Source: Xanthobacteraceae bacterium
GTDB taxonomy: Bacteria; Pseudomonadota; Alphaproteobacteria; Rhizobiales; Xanthobacteraceae
Direction of reading: 5' to 3'
DNA: 64,000 bases
Assembly (NCBI GenBank): GCA_028290465.1
Contig: JAQGJU010000027.1
Location: 1 to 64,000 of the forward strand
Shown here: positions 7,674 through 15,593 of the stretch, piece by piece
Layout: each line of letters opens with the position of its first letter
Numbering within the stretch: the first letter of the stretch is position 1
Position numbers and translations under genes: made by a program
The notes under the pieces: model-generated
The model's input: the letters and a program-made list of their open reading frames with translations, nothing else
What the model was told of the DNA's origin: nothing
Database searches by the model: none

Positions 7674-8465
7674 TTACGTGCCGTAAAACACCGCGGCGTT
7701 TTTCACATAGTAATGCCATGTGTCGCCCGGCGGCGTTGCGATTGGATTGAGCTTTTCATTATAGGCCCAATCCCAACCTCGCGGGGGTGCCCAGAAGTTC
7801 ATGTAGAGGTTCATTCCGCCACTCGATTTCCAGTCAGGAACAAGCCGGGTTTCGGTCCGGACGGGATTCCCGTCCATCAGCCATTCGATCGATCGAGACG
7901 GCGTATAAATCAAACTGAAGGTGTGCCAGTCCAGGAGACTGTCTTTGATATCCACGACCTGCGGCCCAGAGCCGGCGCCGCTCGCACAGACGAAGACATT
8001 GGTGAAGAGCTGCTGGTTGGGCGGCGCCCAGTGGTTGGACGCGAATTCGAAGTCGATTTCGTTTTGGACCGGTCCCGGGATATTGCAAAGAGCGAACGAG
8101 AACACGGAGGTCACCGCGCCTCCCGGCATCGTGGGGCACTTGACCTTCGCCTCGAACTTGACCGTTTCGCCATTGCCTCCCCACGGCTCGATGGTGTGGA
8201 GCGTGGAGCCCAGAAACGCACTCCCGGCAGGCTGCGCCAGCGGGTTGTATGTGCCGAACCTCAGATCTGCGCCGTTCTCAGACGTACAGGGAATGAACGC
8301 AAGCTCGGGATAGCGATCTTCGAAATCCTTTGGATTGCGAAATCCGGTGCGTCCCAGACTGGCTTGATTATTTTCCGGGGTCCAGAAAGGCGACGCCCAT
8401 CTGGAGCGGTCGACGTCAGCGGCGGCAGGAAAATCGTCGGAAAATACAGGCTTCCAGGTCGTCAT
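7674..8465 (-). CDS. glycoside hydrolase family 16-like protein
   Basis: A 263-residue beta-jelly-roll protein with the GH16 catalytic motif NEIDFEF (Glu136, Asp138, Glu140), plus aromatic residues around it (NHWAPPNQQ, WHTFSLIYTPSRSIEWLMDG) typical of laminarinase/xyloglucanase/carrageenase-type enzymes that cut beta-1,3 or beta-1,4 glycans. The ATG at 8465 is preceded by GGGGAG; upstream in-frame codons to 8678 are not family-like. No signal peptide or membrane segment is visible at the N terminus (MTTWKPVFSDDFP), unusual for a polysaccharide-degrading enzyme. It stands alone, with no sugar transporter nearby. Lower GC than neighbours hints at transfer. Confidence 0.8.
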   Translation of the reverse strand: MTTWKPVFSDDFPAAADVDRSRWASPFWTPENNQASLGRTGFRNPKDFEDRYPELAFIPCTSENGADLRFGTYNPLAQPAGSAFLGSTLHTIEPWGGNGETVKFEAKVKCPTMPGGAVTSVFSFALCNIPGPVQNEIDFEFASNHWAPPNQQLFTNVFVCASGAGSGPQVVDIKDSLLDWHTFSLIYTPSRSIEWLMDGNPVRTETRLVPDWKSSGGMNLYMNFWAPPRGWDWAYNEKLNPIATPPGDTWHYYVKNAAVFYGT

Positions 8466-8977
8466 CGGATGCTCCCCAAATCTCGACGGCCGATCATTCC
8501 TCTCGCTATGAACGCGAAGCGTTGCGGTCTTCGACCCCGGTTCGATGTGTGCATCGACGGAGTCCAGGCGAATGCAAACCGGTTGTTGCCGGTGTCGACT
8601 CGATGCAGCGCGATCGAACGTTCGTGTCGACGAAATCCGAATATGGAATGGCTCGGCCCGACTGCGTCGATGTCGCACAGTCCCAATTGGTACCCGTCTG
8701 TTCCAATTATCATACTTATCGGACGCGGTCTCCTAATATGCGCGGATCGCGTGTATTTTTCCCGGAGCTGCATCATCCCATTGGCCGTGCAACGCGATAG
8801 TCGAGAGACCCAGTCTCATGACCGCAAGTTATGATCCACGGCCTAGAGGTGTAGGCAGCGGCTCAACGGGGGTCGCGTCGGTCGGACCCGGTAAGATTCC
8901 CTTTAGCCCCTCCAATGTTCTAATGACTGGACCTAAAGCGCGCCAACCGCTTTCATGACAGCGCTGGGGGGAATCCG
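8466..8977. other. intergenic region without supported gene
   Basis: About 510 bases between the divergently transcribed GH16-like and hydroxypyruvate isomerase genes. Open frames exist on both strands but have arginine-rich composition without domain features or ribosome sites. Base composition is lower in GC than the flanking genes, and the region presumably carries both promoters. I see no repeat, RNA gene or clear operator. Confidence 0.5.
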
Positions 8978-9766
8978 ATGCCACGTTTTGCCGCTAATCT
9001 CGGCTATCTGTTTACCGAGCGGCCGTTCATCGAGCGTTTCGGCGCCGCGGCGCGGGCCGGGTTCGACGCGGTCGAATTGCAGTTTCCGTACGATCACGCG
9101 CCCTCGGCCGTGAAGGCCGAGTTGGAGCGCCACCATCTGACGGTGCTGGGCCTCAACACCGCGCATGGCCGGCCGGGCGAGTTCGGCCTCGGCGCGGTGC
9201 CGGGCCGCGAGAAGGATTTCGCCGTCCTGTTCAAGCAGGCGCTGGATTACATCGTGGCGATCGGCGGCAGCGCGGTGCATTGCCTCGCCGGGATCGTGCC
9301 GCCCGAACAGCATCCCGCCGCCGAGGCGACATTCCTGGCCAATCTGACGCGCGCTGCGGACGCTGCCGACAAAGCCGGCATCACGATCCTGATCGAGCCG
9401 ATCAATCCGCGCGACCGGCCGGACTATTTCCTGAACCGGGTGCGCCACGCCGCCGAGATTATCGGCAAGATCGGCGCGCCGAATATTCGCATCCAGTTCG
9501 ATTTCTATCACGCGCAGATCGTGCGCGGCGACTTGATGGTGCGGTTCGAAAAGAACCTGCCGGTGATCGGCCATGTGCAGGTCGCGTCGGTGCCGAATCG
9601 CCACGAGCCGGACGAGGGCGAGGTGAACTATCCGGCGATCCTGGCGATGATCGACCGGCTTGGCTATGACGGCTGGGTTGGGTGCGAGTACCGGCCGCGC
9701 GGCCGCACTGAGGACGGGCTCGGCTGGGCGTTGCCCTATGGCGTGGTGCCGCGCGATGATGCCTGA
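8978..9766 (+). CDS. hyi: hydroxypyruvate isomerase family protein
   Basis: Xylose-isomerase-like TIM barrel of 262 residues, the usual size for Hyi, which interconverts hydroxypyruvate and tartronate semialdehyde, and for the related OtnI 2-oxo-tetronate isomerase. Characteristic stretches are the N-terminal FAANLGYLFTERPF, AGFDAVELQFPYD, ILIEPINPRDRPDYF with the catalytic Glu, and IQFDFYHAQ with the metal-site Asp and His; the C-terminal GCEYRPRG carries the second Glu. The start is supported by GGGGGGAATCCG. Neither glyoxylate carboligase nor tartronate semialdehyde reductase is adjacent, so Hyi versus OtnI cannot be settled by context. The next gene starts inside its last codons. Confidence 0.88.
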   Translation: MPRFAANLGYLFTERPFIERFGAAARAGFDAVELQFPYDHAPSAVKAELERHHLTVLGLNTAHGRPGEFGLGAVPGREKDFAVLFKQALDYIVAIGGSAVHCLAGIVPPEQHPAAEATFLANLTRAADAADKAGITILIEPINPRDRPDYFLNRVRHAAEIIGKIGAPNIRIQFDFYHAQIVRGDLMVRFEKNLPVIGHVQVASVPNRHEPDEGEVNYPAILAMIDRLGYDGWVGCEYRPRGRTEDGLGWALPYGVVPRDDA

Positions 9767-10430
9767 AGTGCCCGGCTTCGGTTACTCGAAGGACGATGTT
9801 GAAGATCTGCTGCAGTGCCGCCGTTTCCTGGCGGCCGTTTCTCTTTATGGGCAGGATCGATTGACTCTGGGGCAGGCGCATATCCTCTCGTTTCCGCCGC
9901 CGCACTATGCGCCTGAACGATATCTATTCAATCACATCGGCTACGAGCGGATCATGCATGAAGTCGCCCGGCGCATTGCGACCGGAACGATGGCCTTGCC
10001 GGAAGATATTTCGAGAGACGTCGACATGGTTATGTCAGATGCCGAGTCGCTTGGCCGGCGTATGGACAATATTAGTACGCACAAGTTTTCTGAATTTGAG
10101 GCCATGCCGGTTGCGGTGAATCCGCTCACCGTGCGGCGAGAAAAATTCACCGAAGAGGACATTGAGGAATTCATCAAGGATTCCCGGTTTCTGGCATGCG
10201 TCGACGCGTATCGAAATAGCATCGTCGCGCTTCGTACGGTGATGATCAGGGTTTTCGGGGACGCGTCTTATGCGCCCCGCCTTTTGTCCATCGAAGCGTT
10301 TTTCGCACTAACCAAAGAAGTCATCGCGCGCATCGAGGACGGCCGGATCGTATTGCCGGGGTCGATCAGAACGGACCATCCGTTTGCCTATATTCCGTCC
10401 CCGGACGATCAGGATGCCCGTTTCACCTGA
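9756..10430 (+). CDS. hypothetical protein
   Basis: A 224-residue protein I do not recognise. It starts at ATGATG overlapping the last four codons of the isomerase gene, so translation may be coupled. It is acidic, with helical repeats (DVDMVMSDAESLGRRMD, FTEEDIEEFIKDSRFL) and two segments of similar outline: VEDLLQCRRFLAAVSLYGQ and IEEFIKDSRFLACVDAYRN. This suggests an internal duplication of a helical unit. Codon use is noticeably less GC-biased than in the isomerase gene, which suggests later acquisition. No signal peptide or membrane segment. Function unknown. Confidence 0.7.
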   Translation: MMPEVPGFGYSKDDVEDLLQCRRFLAAVSLYGQDRLTLGQAHILSFPPPHYAPERYLFNHIGYERIMHEVARRIATGTMALPEDISRDVDMVMSDAESLGRRMDNISTHKFSEFEAMPVAVNPLTVRREKFTEEDIEEFIKDSRFLACVDAYRNSIVALRTVMIRVFGDASYAPRLLSIEAFFALTKEVIARIEDGRIVLPGSIRTDHPFAYIPSPDDQDARFT

Positions 10431-10483
10431 CTGGCGGATTTCCGATGGTTCAGGGGCTTAGAGCGCCAAAATGGATTGAAATC

Positions 10484-10504
10484 CCGGCCAAATCGCCGGT
10501 TTTT
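10484..10504 (+). terminator. possible rho-independent terminator
   Basis: Short hairpin CCGGC-CAAATC-GCCGG followed by five T residues, in the gap between 10430 and 10545. The five-base stem is weak but the T tract fits an intrinsic terminator for the isomerase/hypothetical transcript. Confidence 0.4.
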
Positions 10505-10544
10505 CGGCCTTGCGCCGCTTCCCGGCATGGTTAACCATGGCTGA

Positions 10545-11135
10545 ATGTGGGGACGTTCAAAGCGTACCGGTTCCGCGGCCAAGCCGGCTTCGGCCAAATC
10601 GGAAATCCTGGAAGAGCCGGGCCGCGCGCCGCGGCTTAAGGAGGCGATGCGGTCGGCGCGGCTGGAGAACGCCGAGCGCTCCAGCGTCGTGGTCGATCTG
10701 CGCGACGCCGAACTGACGCGGCTGGAGATTCTCAGCGAAGCGCTCGATCCGTTGTTCGCCGACATCCCGGCCGAGATCGAACTGTTCGACCGCGCCATCA
10801 GCAAGGGCGATACGCCGCGGCTGTGGATCGATGCCGTCGCGCACGTCATGATGGGACGCGATACCCGCGTGTACCGTTTTTTGCTGGATACCCGTTACGG
10901 TCGCAAAATCCTCGCCGAATCTTCGGATGCTAACGAGATCGTCGACGCGGTGACGCGCTATGTGGCGCGCCGCATGATCGAGCGCGAACGGGCGCTGGCC
11001 GATGCGCCGATGCCCGGCAGTATCGAAGGTCCCGCCCGCCGCAGCGGCTGGCGCACGTTCCGCCGCGTGCTGTGGTGGACGGTCGGGATATTCGCCGCGC
11101 TGTATATCGCGGTTTGGTATCTGGCGAATTATTAA
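10545..11135 (+). CDS. hypothetical protein with C-terminal membrane anchor
   Basis: A 196-residue protein with a charged soluble region and one C-terminal hydrophobic segment near residues 172-192 (VLWWTVGIFAALYIAVWYL), giving a tail-anchored inner-membrane topology. The middle part, LRDAELTRLEILSEALDPLF to RFLLDTRYGRKILAES, is well formed and looks like a conserved Rhizobiales hypothetical, but I cannot name a domain. It is followed after 82 bases by the metacaspase-like gene on the same strand. No function is assigned. Confidence 0.7.
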   Translation: MWGRSKRTGSAAKPASAKSEILEEPGRAPRLKEAMRSARLENAERSSVVVDLRDAELTRLEILSEALDPLFADIPAEIELFDRAISKGDTPRLWIDAVAHVMMGRDTRVYRFLLDTRYGRKILAESSDANEIVDAVTRYVARRMIERERALADAPMPGSIEGPARRSGWRTFRRVLWWTVGIFAALYIAVWYLANY

Positions 11136-11217
11136 ATCCATTGGCTGACGGTCGGTCTGACCTTCGACTTTTGCCATCCCACGTCGGGTGATATCGTCGA
11201 ATGGGACAGGGGGTACC

Positions 11218-12891
11218 ATGCAGGTCTGGCTAAGATTGAGCTTCCGCTGCGCCGTCTTGTTGGTCGCGATGGCGGCTTGCTCGGCTGCCCATGCCGAAAA
11301 GCGCGTCGCTCTGGTTATCGGCAATGGCGCCTATACCAACGCCTCTCGTCTTCCTAATCCTCCGAACGATGCGCGAGATGTGAGCGCGGCGCTGACCCGT
11401 GTCGGGTTTGAGACCATCACCGGCGTCGATCTCGACAGGGCGGGAATGGAAAACGCGACCGTCCGCTTTGCCCGCGCGGCCCGGGAGGCGGATGTCGCTG
11501 TATTTTATTATAGCGGTCACGCCATGCAGTTCGCCGGGGTGAACTATCTGATGCCGATTGACGCCAAGCTGACCGACGAAGCGGATCTTCGCCGCATGGC
11601 CCGCGTGGACGAAATTCTGGCCGACTTGCAACAGGCCAGGAACCTGCGGATTCTGGTGCTGGATTCCTGCCGCGACAATCCGCTGGCCGAAGAACTCAAA
11701 CGCTCGATCGGGCGCACGCGTAGCGCCGGACTGCAGCGCGGTTTGGCCAAAATCGACAGCGCCCAGGGAATGATTGTCGCCTATGCGACGCAGGCTGGGC
11801 GCACCGCCGATGACGGCACGGGTCGCAATAGTCCATACACAGCGGCCTTCCTCAAGCACATTGAGGCCTCGGAGGAAATCGGCACCGTGTTCCGCCGCGT
11901 GAGCGCCGATGTGTACAGCGCTACCGGTCGTACGCAACTGCCCGAACTGTCGCTGTCGTTGATCGGTGAATTCTATCTGCACGGTCGGGCAGGGACCGCG
12001 ACGATGGGGCCGGTGGCAACGCCTGGGCCTTCGGCCGATGAAGTCACCTGGAGCTATTTAAAAGACAGCACCGACCTAGCGGCGCTGCGCCGGTTCGCGA
12101 CCCAGTTTTCCACGAGCCCGCATCGGCGCGAGGCCGACGCCCGTATCGCTACGCTAGAACGCGAAGCAGGGACCGCCAAGGTCGCCGCCGTACCGCCGGC
12201 TACGCCGCCAGCCGGCGCGTCAAAACCCGCGTCTCCAGACATCGCGCAGGTGACCCGTGTTCCGACCGTCAAGGTGCTTCGCGATCAGGTCGCCGGATTA
12301 TCGCCGTTCACCAAGCCGGAAGGTCCGATCGGCGCCAAGCCGGACGCGGCGGTAACACAACGCGTAATCCTGTACGAAGAAGACACGAAGGATTCAAAGG
12401 GCAAAAATTTTGTCGGCTCGGCGACGTGGCGAAGCCAAATGGTGTCCCCGGGCGCAGGCAAGCCAGCGGAATTGACGTTATCTGCCGATATCGAAATTCC
12501 GGAGCGGCAGCTCAAAATAGTCGCCAAATTCAGCCGTAACAATGACGCGGCATTGCCGGCAAGCCATCTGGTCGAAATACAGTTCAAGCTGCCTAACGAT
12601 TTCGCCGGCGGCGCGATCACCAACGTGCCCGGTATTCTGATGAAAGCGAATGGTGACCAGCGCGGCACGCCCCTGGCTGGTCTATCGGTCAAAGTGACGG
12701 ATAACTTCTTTCTGATCGGCTTGTCGTCGAATGCAACCGACATTCAGCGCAACGTCGAACTCCTGAAGGATCGTCCAACGATCGATGTTCCAATTGTGTA
12801 CGGCAATGGCAACCGTGCGATCTTGACGATCGAGAAGGGCGCAACGGGTGAGCGCGCATTCGCAGAGGCGTTCAAGAACAAGGGTCTGTGA
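11218..12891 (+). CDS. secreted caspase-family (peptidase C14) protein
   Basis: A 557-residue protein with a signal peptide (residues 1-26, hydrophobic core CAVLLVAMAAC, AHA cleavage site) and a caspase-like p20 domain. It has EKRVALVIGNGAYTN at 27, the catalytic His101 in FYYSGHAMQ, and Cys151 in LVLDSCRDNP. Both catalytic residues are present, so it should be an active metacaspase-type cysteine protease in the periplasm or outside the cell. After a linker around residues 265-370 rich in Ala/Pro, the C-terminal 190 residues form a second, unrecognised beta-rich domain. The ATG at 11218 is the one that precedes the signal peptide. It ends 14 bases before the convergent phosphoesterase gene. 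Confidence 0.87.
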   Translation: MQVWLRLSFRCAVLLVAMAACSAAHAEKRVALVIGNGAYTNASRLPNPPNDARDVSAALTRVGFETITGVDLDRAGMENATVRFARAAREADVAVFYYSGHAMQFAGVNYLMPIDAKLTDEADLRRMARVDEILADLQQARNLRILVLDSCRDNPLAEELKRSIGRTRSAGLQRGLAKIDSAQGMIVAYATQAGRTADDGTGRNSPYTAAFLKHIEASEEIGTVFRRVSADVYSATGRTQLPELSLSLIGEFYLHGRAGTATMGPVATPGPSADEVTWSYLKDSTDLAALRRFATQFSTSPHRREADARIATLEREAGTAKVAAVPPATPPAGASKPASPDIAQVTRVPTVKVLRDQVAGLSPFTKPEGPIGAKPDAAVTQRVILYEEDTKDSKGKNFVGSATWRSQMVSPGAGKPAELTLSADIEIPERQLKIVAKFSRNNDAALPASHLVEIQFKLPNDFAGGAITNVPGILMKANGDQRGTPLAGLSVKVTDNFFLIGLSSNATDIQRNVELLKDRPTIDVPIVYGNGNRAILTIEKGATGERAFAEAFKNKGL

Positions 12892-12905
12892 CGAGAGTTG
12901 CGGCG

Positions 12906-13799
12906 TCAGCCGAGCAAAGTCTGCCGCCGCTGTTCGACGATATTGCCCGCCGCATCGATGCCGCGCGAAATCATCTCGCAGCGCCAGGCGCCGGATGCGC
13001 CATCGATCCGATACAGATTATAGGCGGCGGGCGCGTGCCGGCCGCCATAGGTCACCGACGCCGACGGAACGCCGATCGCCGGGACGCGCGCGCCATCCGG
13101 GCCGGCCAGCCATTCCAGCGCATGCTCATGGTCGTGGCCGCGCAGGATGAGTTCGGCGCCATGGCGGGCGATGATGTCGCGAAACTCCGCCGCATCGGTC
13201 AGCCGCTTGTGCGGGCTTTTGTGTGGCAGTGTCGGCGGATGATGAATCAGCACCACGCGGAACGCGCCTTCCTGGCGCAGCGCCGCCAGCACGTTGGCGA
13301 GCTTCGCGCGTTGCGCGTCGCCGAGCCAACCGGTCGCCATGAACGGCGCGGTCGGCGCCCCGGTCGATGTGCCGATCAGCGCGAGGTTTCCGCGCCGCCG
13401 CACGAACGGAAAGCCGGGTTCGCTGTCGTCGCCGCGCATGAACGGGCCCCAATGGCGGGCCGCCAGCACTTCCGCGCCGCGCACATAGATGTCGTGATTG
13501 CCGAGCACCAGCGTGACGTCGGAGGGCGTGCCGAGCCGGTCGAGAAAGGCGCGGGCCGGGCCGAACTCGGCCGCCAGCGCAATGTTGACGAGGTCGCCCG
13601 TCACCGCGATGTGATCGGTGGTTTGCGCTTTCAGATCGGCGACCAGCGTGGCCAGCACTTCCGGCCGATGCAGCGCTTTTCGCGAGCGGTGCCAGTTGAA
13701 GAAGCCGAGTGCGCGCTTGCCGATGAGTTCCGGCAGGGGCGGCGTCGGCATCGGTCCGAGATGCGGGTCGGACAGATGCGCGAGGGTGAAGTTCGCCAT
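12906..13799 (-). CDS. calcineurin-like metallophosphoesterase
   Basis: A 297-residue calcineurin-type phosphoesterase. All metal-binding blocks are visible in order: LAHLSDPHLG (residues 6-15), VTGDLVN, LVLGNHDIY, LIHHPPT and LRGHDHEH. This is the layout of the cyclic nucleotide phosphodiesterase/Icc group, so a cAMP, cGMP or other phosphodiester substrate is possible. It is cytoplasmic, without a signal peptide. The gene lies 46 bases downstream of mbfA on the same strand and could be read from the same iron-responsive promoter. Confidence 0.88.
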   Translation of the reverse strand: MANFTLAHLSDPHLGPMPTPPLPELIGKRALGFFNWHRSRKALHRPEVLATLVADLKAQTTDHIAVTGDLVNIALAAEFGPARAFLDRLGTPSDVTLVLGNHDIYVRGAEVLAARHWGPFMRGDDSEPGFPFVRRRGNLALIGTSTGAPTAPFMATGWLGDAQRAKLANVLAALRQEGAFRVVLIHHPPTLPHKSPHKRLTDAAEFRDIIARHGAELILRGHDHEHALEWLAGPDGARVPAIGVPSASVTYGGRHAPAAYNLYRIDGASGAWRCEMISRGIDAAGNIVEQRRQTLLG

Positions 13800-13845
13800 T
13801 TAGTTCCGATCAGAAGTCGGCGAGCGCAGCAATAAGCGCTCTCAA

Positions 13846-14802
13846 TCAGGCGTTGCCGATCAGAATGCCGGCGAGGAACACCAGCGCGCCGCCGACCATC
13901 ACCTGGAACGCGGCGTTGAGGAACGGCGTGTCCATGTAACGGTAGCGGATATACGAGATCACGGTGAGTTCGACCACCACCACCGCGACGGCCACGATGG
14001 TCGCGATGGCGAAATTCGGAATGAGGTAGGGCAGGGTGTGGCCGAGGCCGCCGATCGCCGTCATCACGCCGGACACCGTGCCGCGCAGCCAGGGCGTGCC
14101 GCGCCCGGTCAGCGAGCCATCGTCGGACAGCGCCTCCGCAAAGCCCATCGAGATGCCGGCACCGATCGAAGCGGCGAGCCCGACCAGGAACGTCGACCAG
14201 GTCGAGTGCGTGGCGAACGCTGCCGCGAACAGCGGCGCCAGGGTCGATACCGAACCGTCCATCAGGCCGACCAGTCCCGGCTGCACATATTGCAGCAGGA
14301 ACATGCGGCGCGAGGTTTCGTCTTCCTTGGCGCGGGCATCCTGGGTCAGCAGGCGGGCGCCAAGTTTTTGCGCGAGGCTTTCGTGCACAGCCTCGGCCTC
14401 GGCGAGCCACACCAGCAATTCGCGGATCGAGGCGTCGCGCGTGGTTTCGGCGGCCTTGCGGTAGAACCGCTCGGATTCGAACTCCATGTTCTCGGCATAT
14501 TTGCGCACATCGTCGAGGCCAAGCGGGCGCATCAGCCAGAGCGGCTTGTGCTTGATGAAGCCCCGCACGTCCTGGCGGCGGATCAGCGGCAGGTACTCGC
14601 CGAATTTCGACCGGTACAGGTCAAACAGCAGGGTGCGGTGGTGGGCTTCTTCGTCGGCCATCTCCTCGAACACCTGCGCGGAGGTGGGGAATGCTTCGCG
14701 CAGGCCGTCGGCGAAGCCGCGATAGATCCGGCTGTCCTCGTCCTCGCTGCTGATGGCCAGCGCCAGGATCTCGGACTCCGACAGGTCGGCGAAACGTTTC
14801 AC
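13846..14802 (-). CDS. mbfA: membrane-bound ferritin / iron exporter
   Basis: A 318-residue fusion of an N-terminal ferritin-like domain (residues 1-160; SSEDEDSRIYRGFAD, EEMADEEAHHRTLL, NMEFESERFYRKAAE with diiron Glu/His ligands) and a C-terminal VIT1/CCC1-type membrane domain with about five hydrophobic segments (GLVGLMDGSVSTLAPLF onward). This architecture is MbfA, which in Bradyrhizobium and Agrobacterium exports iron and protects against iron and peroxide stress. A palindromic Irr-type box at 14827-14843, about 25 bases before the ATG, supports iron-dependent repression by Irr. Identification is strong. Confidence 0.93.
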   Translation of the reverse strand: MKRFADLSESEILALAISSEDEDSRIYRGFADGLREAFPTSAQVFEEMADEEAHHRTLLFDLYRSKFGEYLPLIRRQDVRGFIKHKPLWLMRPLGLDDVRKYAENMEFESERFYRKAAETTRDASIRELLVWLAEAEAVHESLAQKLGARLLTQDARAKEDETSRRMFLLQYVQPGLVGLMDGSVSTLAPLFAAAFATHSTWSTFLVGLAASIGAGISMGFAEALSDDGSLTGRGTPWLRGTVSGVMTAIGGLGHTLPYLIPNFAIATIVAVAVVVVELTVISYIRYRYMDTPFLNAAFQVMVGGALVFLAGILIGNA

Positions 14803-14826
14803 GGCGGGCTCCGTTCGACGGTTTAG

Positions 14827-14843
14827 TTTAGAATACTTCTAAT
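14827..14843. promoter_or_regulatory. ICE box (predicted Irr-binding site)
   Basis: TTTAGAATACTTCTAAT fits the iron control element consensus TTTAGAA-N3-TTCTAAA in 13 of 14 defined positions. It lies directly upstream of mbfA, a known Irr target in related bacteria. It most likely lets Irr repress mbfA when iron is low. Confidence 0.85.
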
Positions 14844-14894
14844 GAACTAACCGGCTTTTGACAAGCCCGTGTCAGCCGGGCAGGTCATGCCGGC

Positions 14895-15416
14895 ATGCGA
14901 GAGAGCCCGGCACCTCCGATGGCGTCATGTCAAAAAATGTTGCACCGGCTGCGGCGTGCCGCCGAACCGCTGATCCGGCGCGGCATGCATTTTTACTGGC
15001 GGTTCGCGCGCGGCATGACGCTCGGCGTGCGCGGCCTGGTGCTCGACGGCGACGGCCGCGTGTTCTTGGTCAAGCATTCCTATGTCGACGGCTGGCATCT
15101 GCCGGGCGGCGGCGTCGAGACCGGCGAGACGTTCATGCAGGCGCTGACCCGCGAACTGTATGAGGAAGGCCATATCGAGCTGACCACGCCGCCGGCGCTG
15201 CATGGCGTCTATTTCAACGCCCATGCGTCGCGCCGCGATCACGTCGCGCTCTATGTGGTGCGGGGCTTTCGGCAGGCCAGCGTGCCGGCGCCTAACCACG
15301 AGATCATCGATACCGGGTTCTTCGCGCCGGACGCCTTGCCGCCCGACACCACGCGCGGCACAAGAGCGCGGATCGACGAAGTGTTGCGCGGCGTGCCGGC
15401 GGGCGAACGGTGGTGA
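14895..15416 (+). CDS. Nudix hydrolase
   Basis: A 173-residue Nudix pyrophosphohydrolase. The Nudix box runs from LPGGGVETGETFMQAL to TRELYEEGHIEL, with the catalytic REL-x-EE core; the glycine usually found three residues after EE is replaced by His in EEGHIE. GWHLPGGG precedes the box. Several in-frame ATGs exist (14895, 14919, 14937) and none has a convincing ribosome site, so the first 14 residues are uncertain. It is divergent from mbfA and probably has its own promoter in the 92-base gap. Substrate (nucleoside diphosphate derivative) cannot be told from sequence. Confidence 0.85.
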   Translation: MRESPAPPMASCQKMLHRLRRAAEPLIRRGMHFYWRFARGMTLGVRGLVLDGDGRVFLVKHSYVDGWHLPGGGVETGETFMQALTRELYEEGHIELTTPPALHGVYFNAHASRRDHVALYVVRGFRQASVPAPNHEIIDTGFFAPDALPPDTTRGTRARIDEVLRGVPAGERW

Positions 15417-15422
15417 GTCCGG

Positions 15423-15567
15423 AGGTTGGGTTAGCGCCCCCGTGCGCATCGGTTATGGGTTTGGCTTAACTCCGCGCGTAATCCAACGTTCGACCGAGAT
15501 GTTGGGTTACGCGCGGATCAACCCTTGCGATTTCATCCGATAGATCTTGGCCGCGCTAACCCAACCT
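15423..15567. repeat. nested palindromic (MITE-like) element
   Basis: Outer arms AGGTTGGGTTAGCGC (15423-15437) and its exact complement (15553-15567) enclose an inner stem at 15472-15487 and 15501-15516 that pairs in 15 of 16 positions. The two stems share the GTTGGGTTA motif. The element fills the gap between the Nudix and ketopantoate-reductase-like genes, which converge on it, and could act as a two-way transcription stop. Confidence 0.8.
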
Positions 15568-15593
15568 ACGAGTCGGCGGCCGACAGCGGCTTG

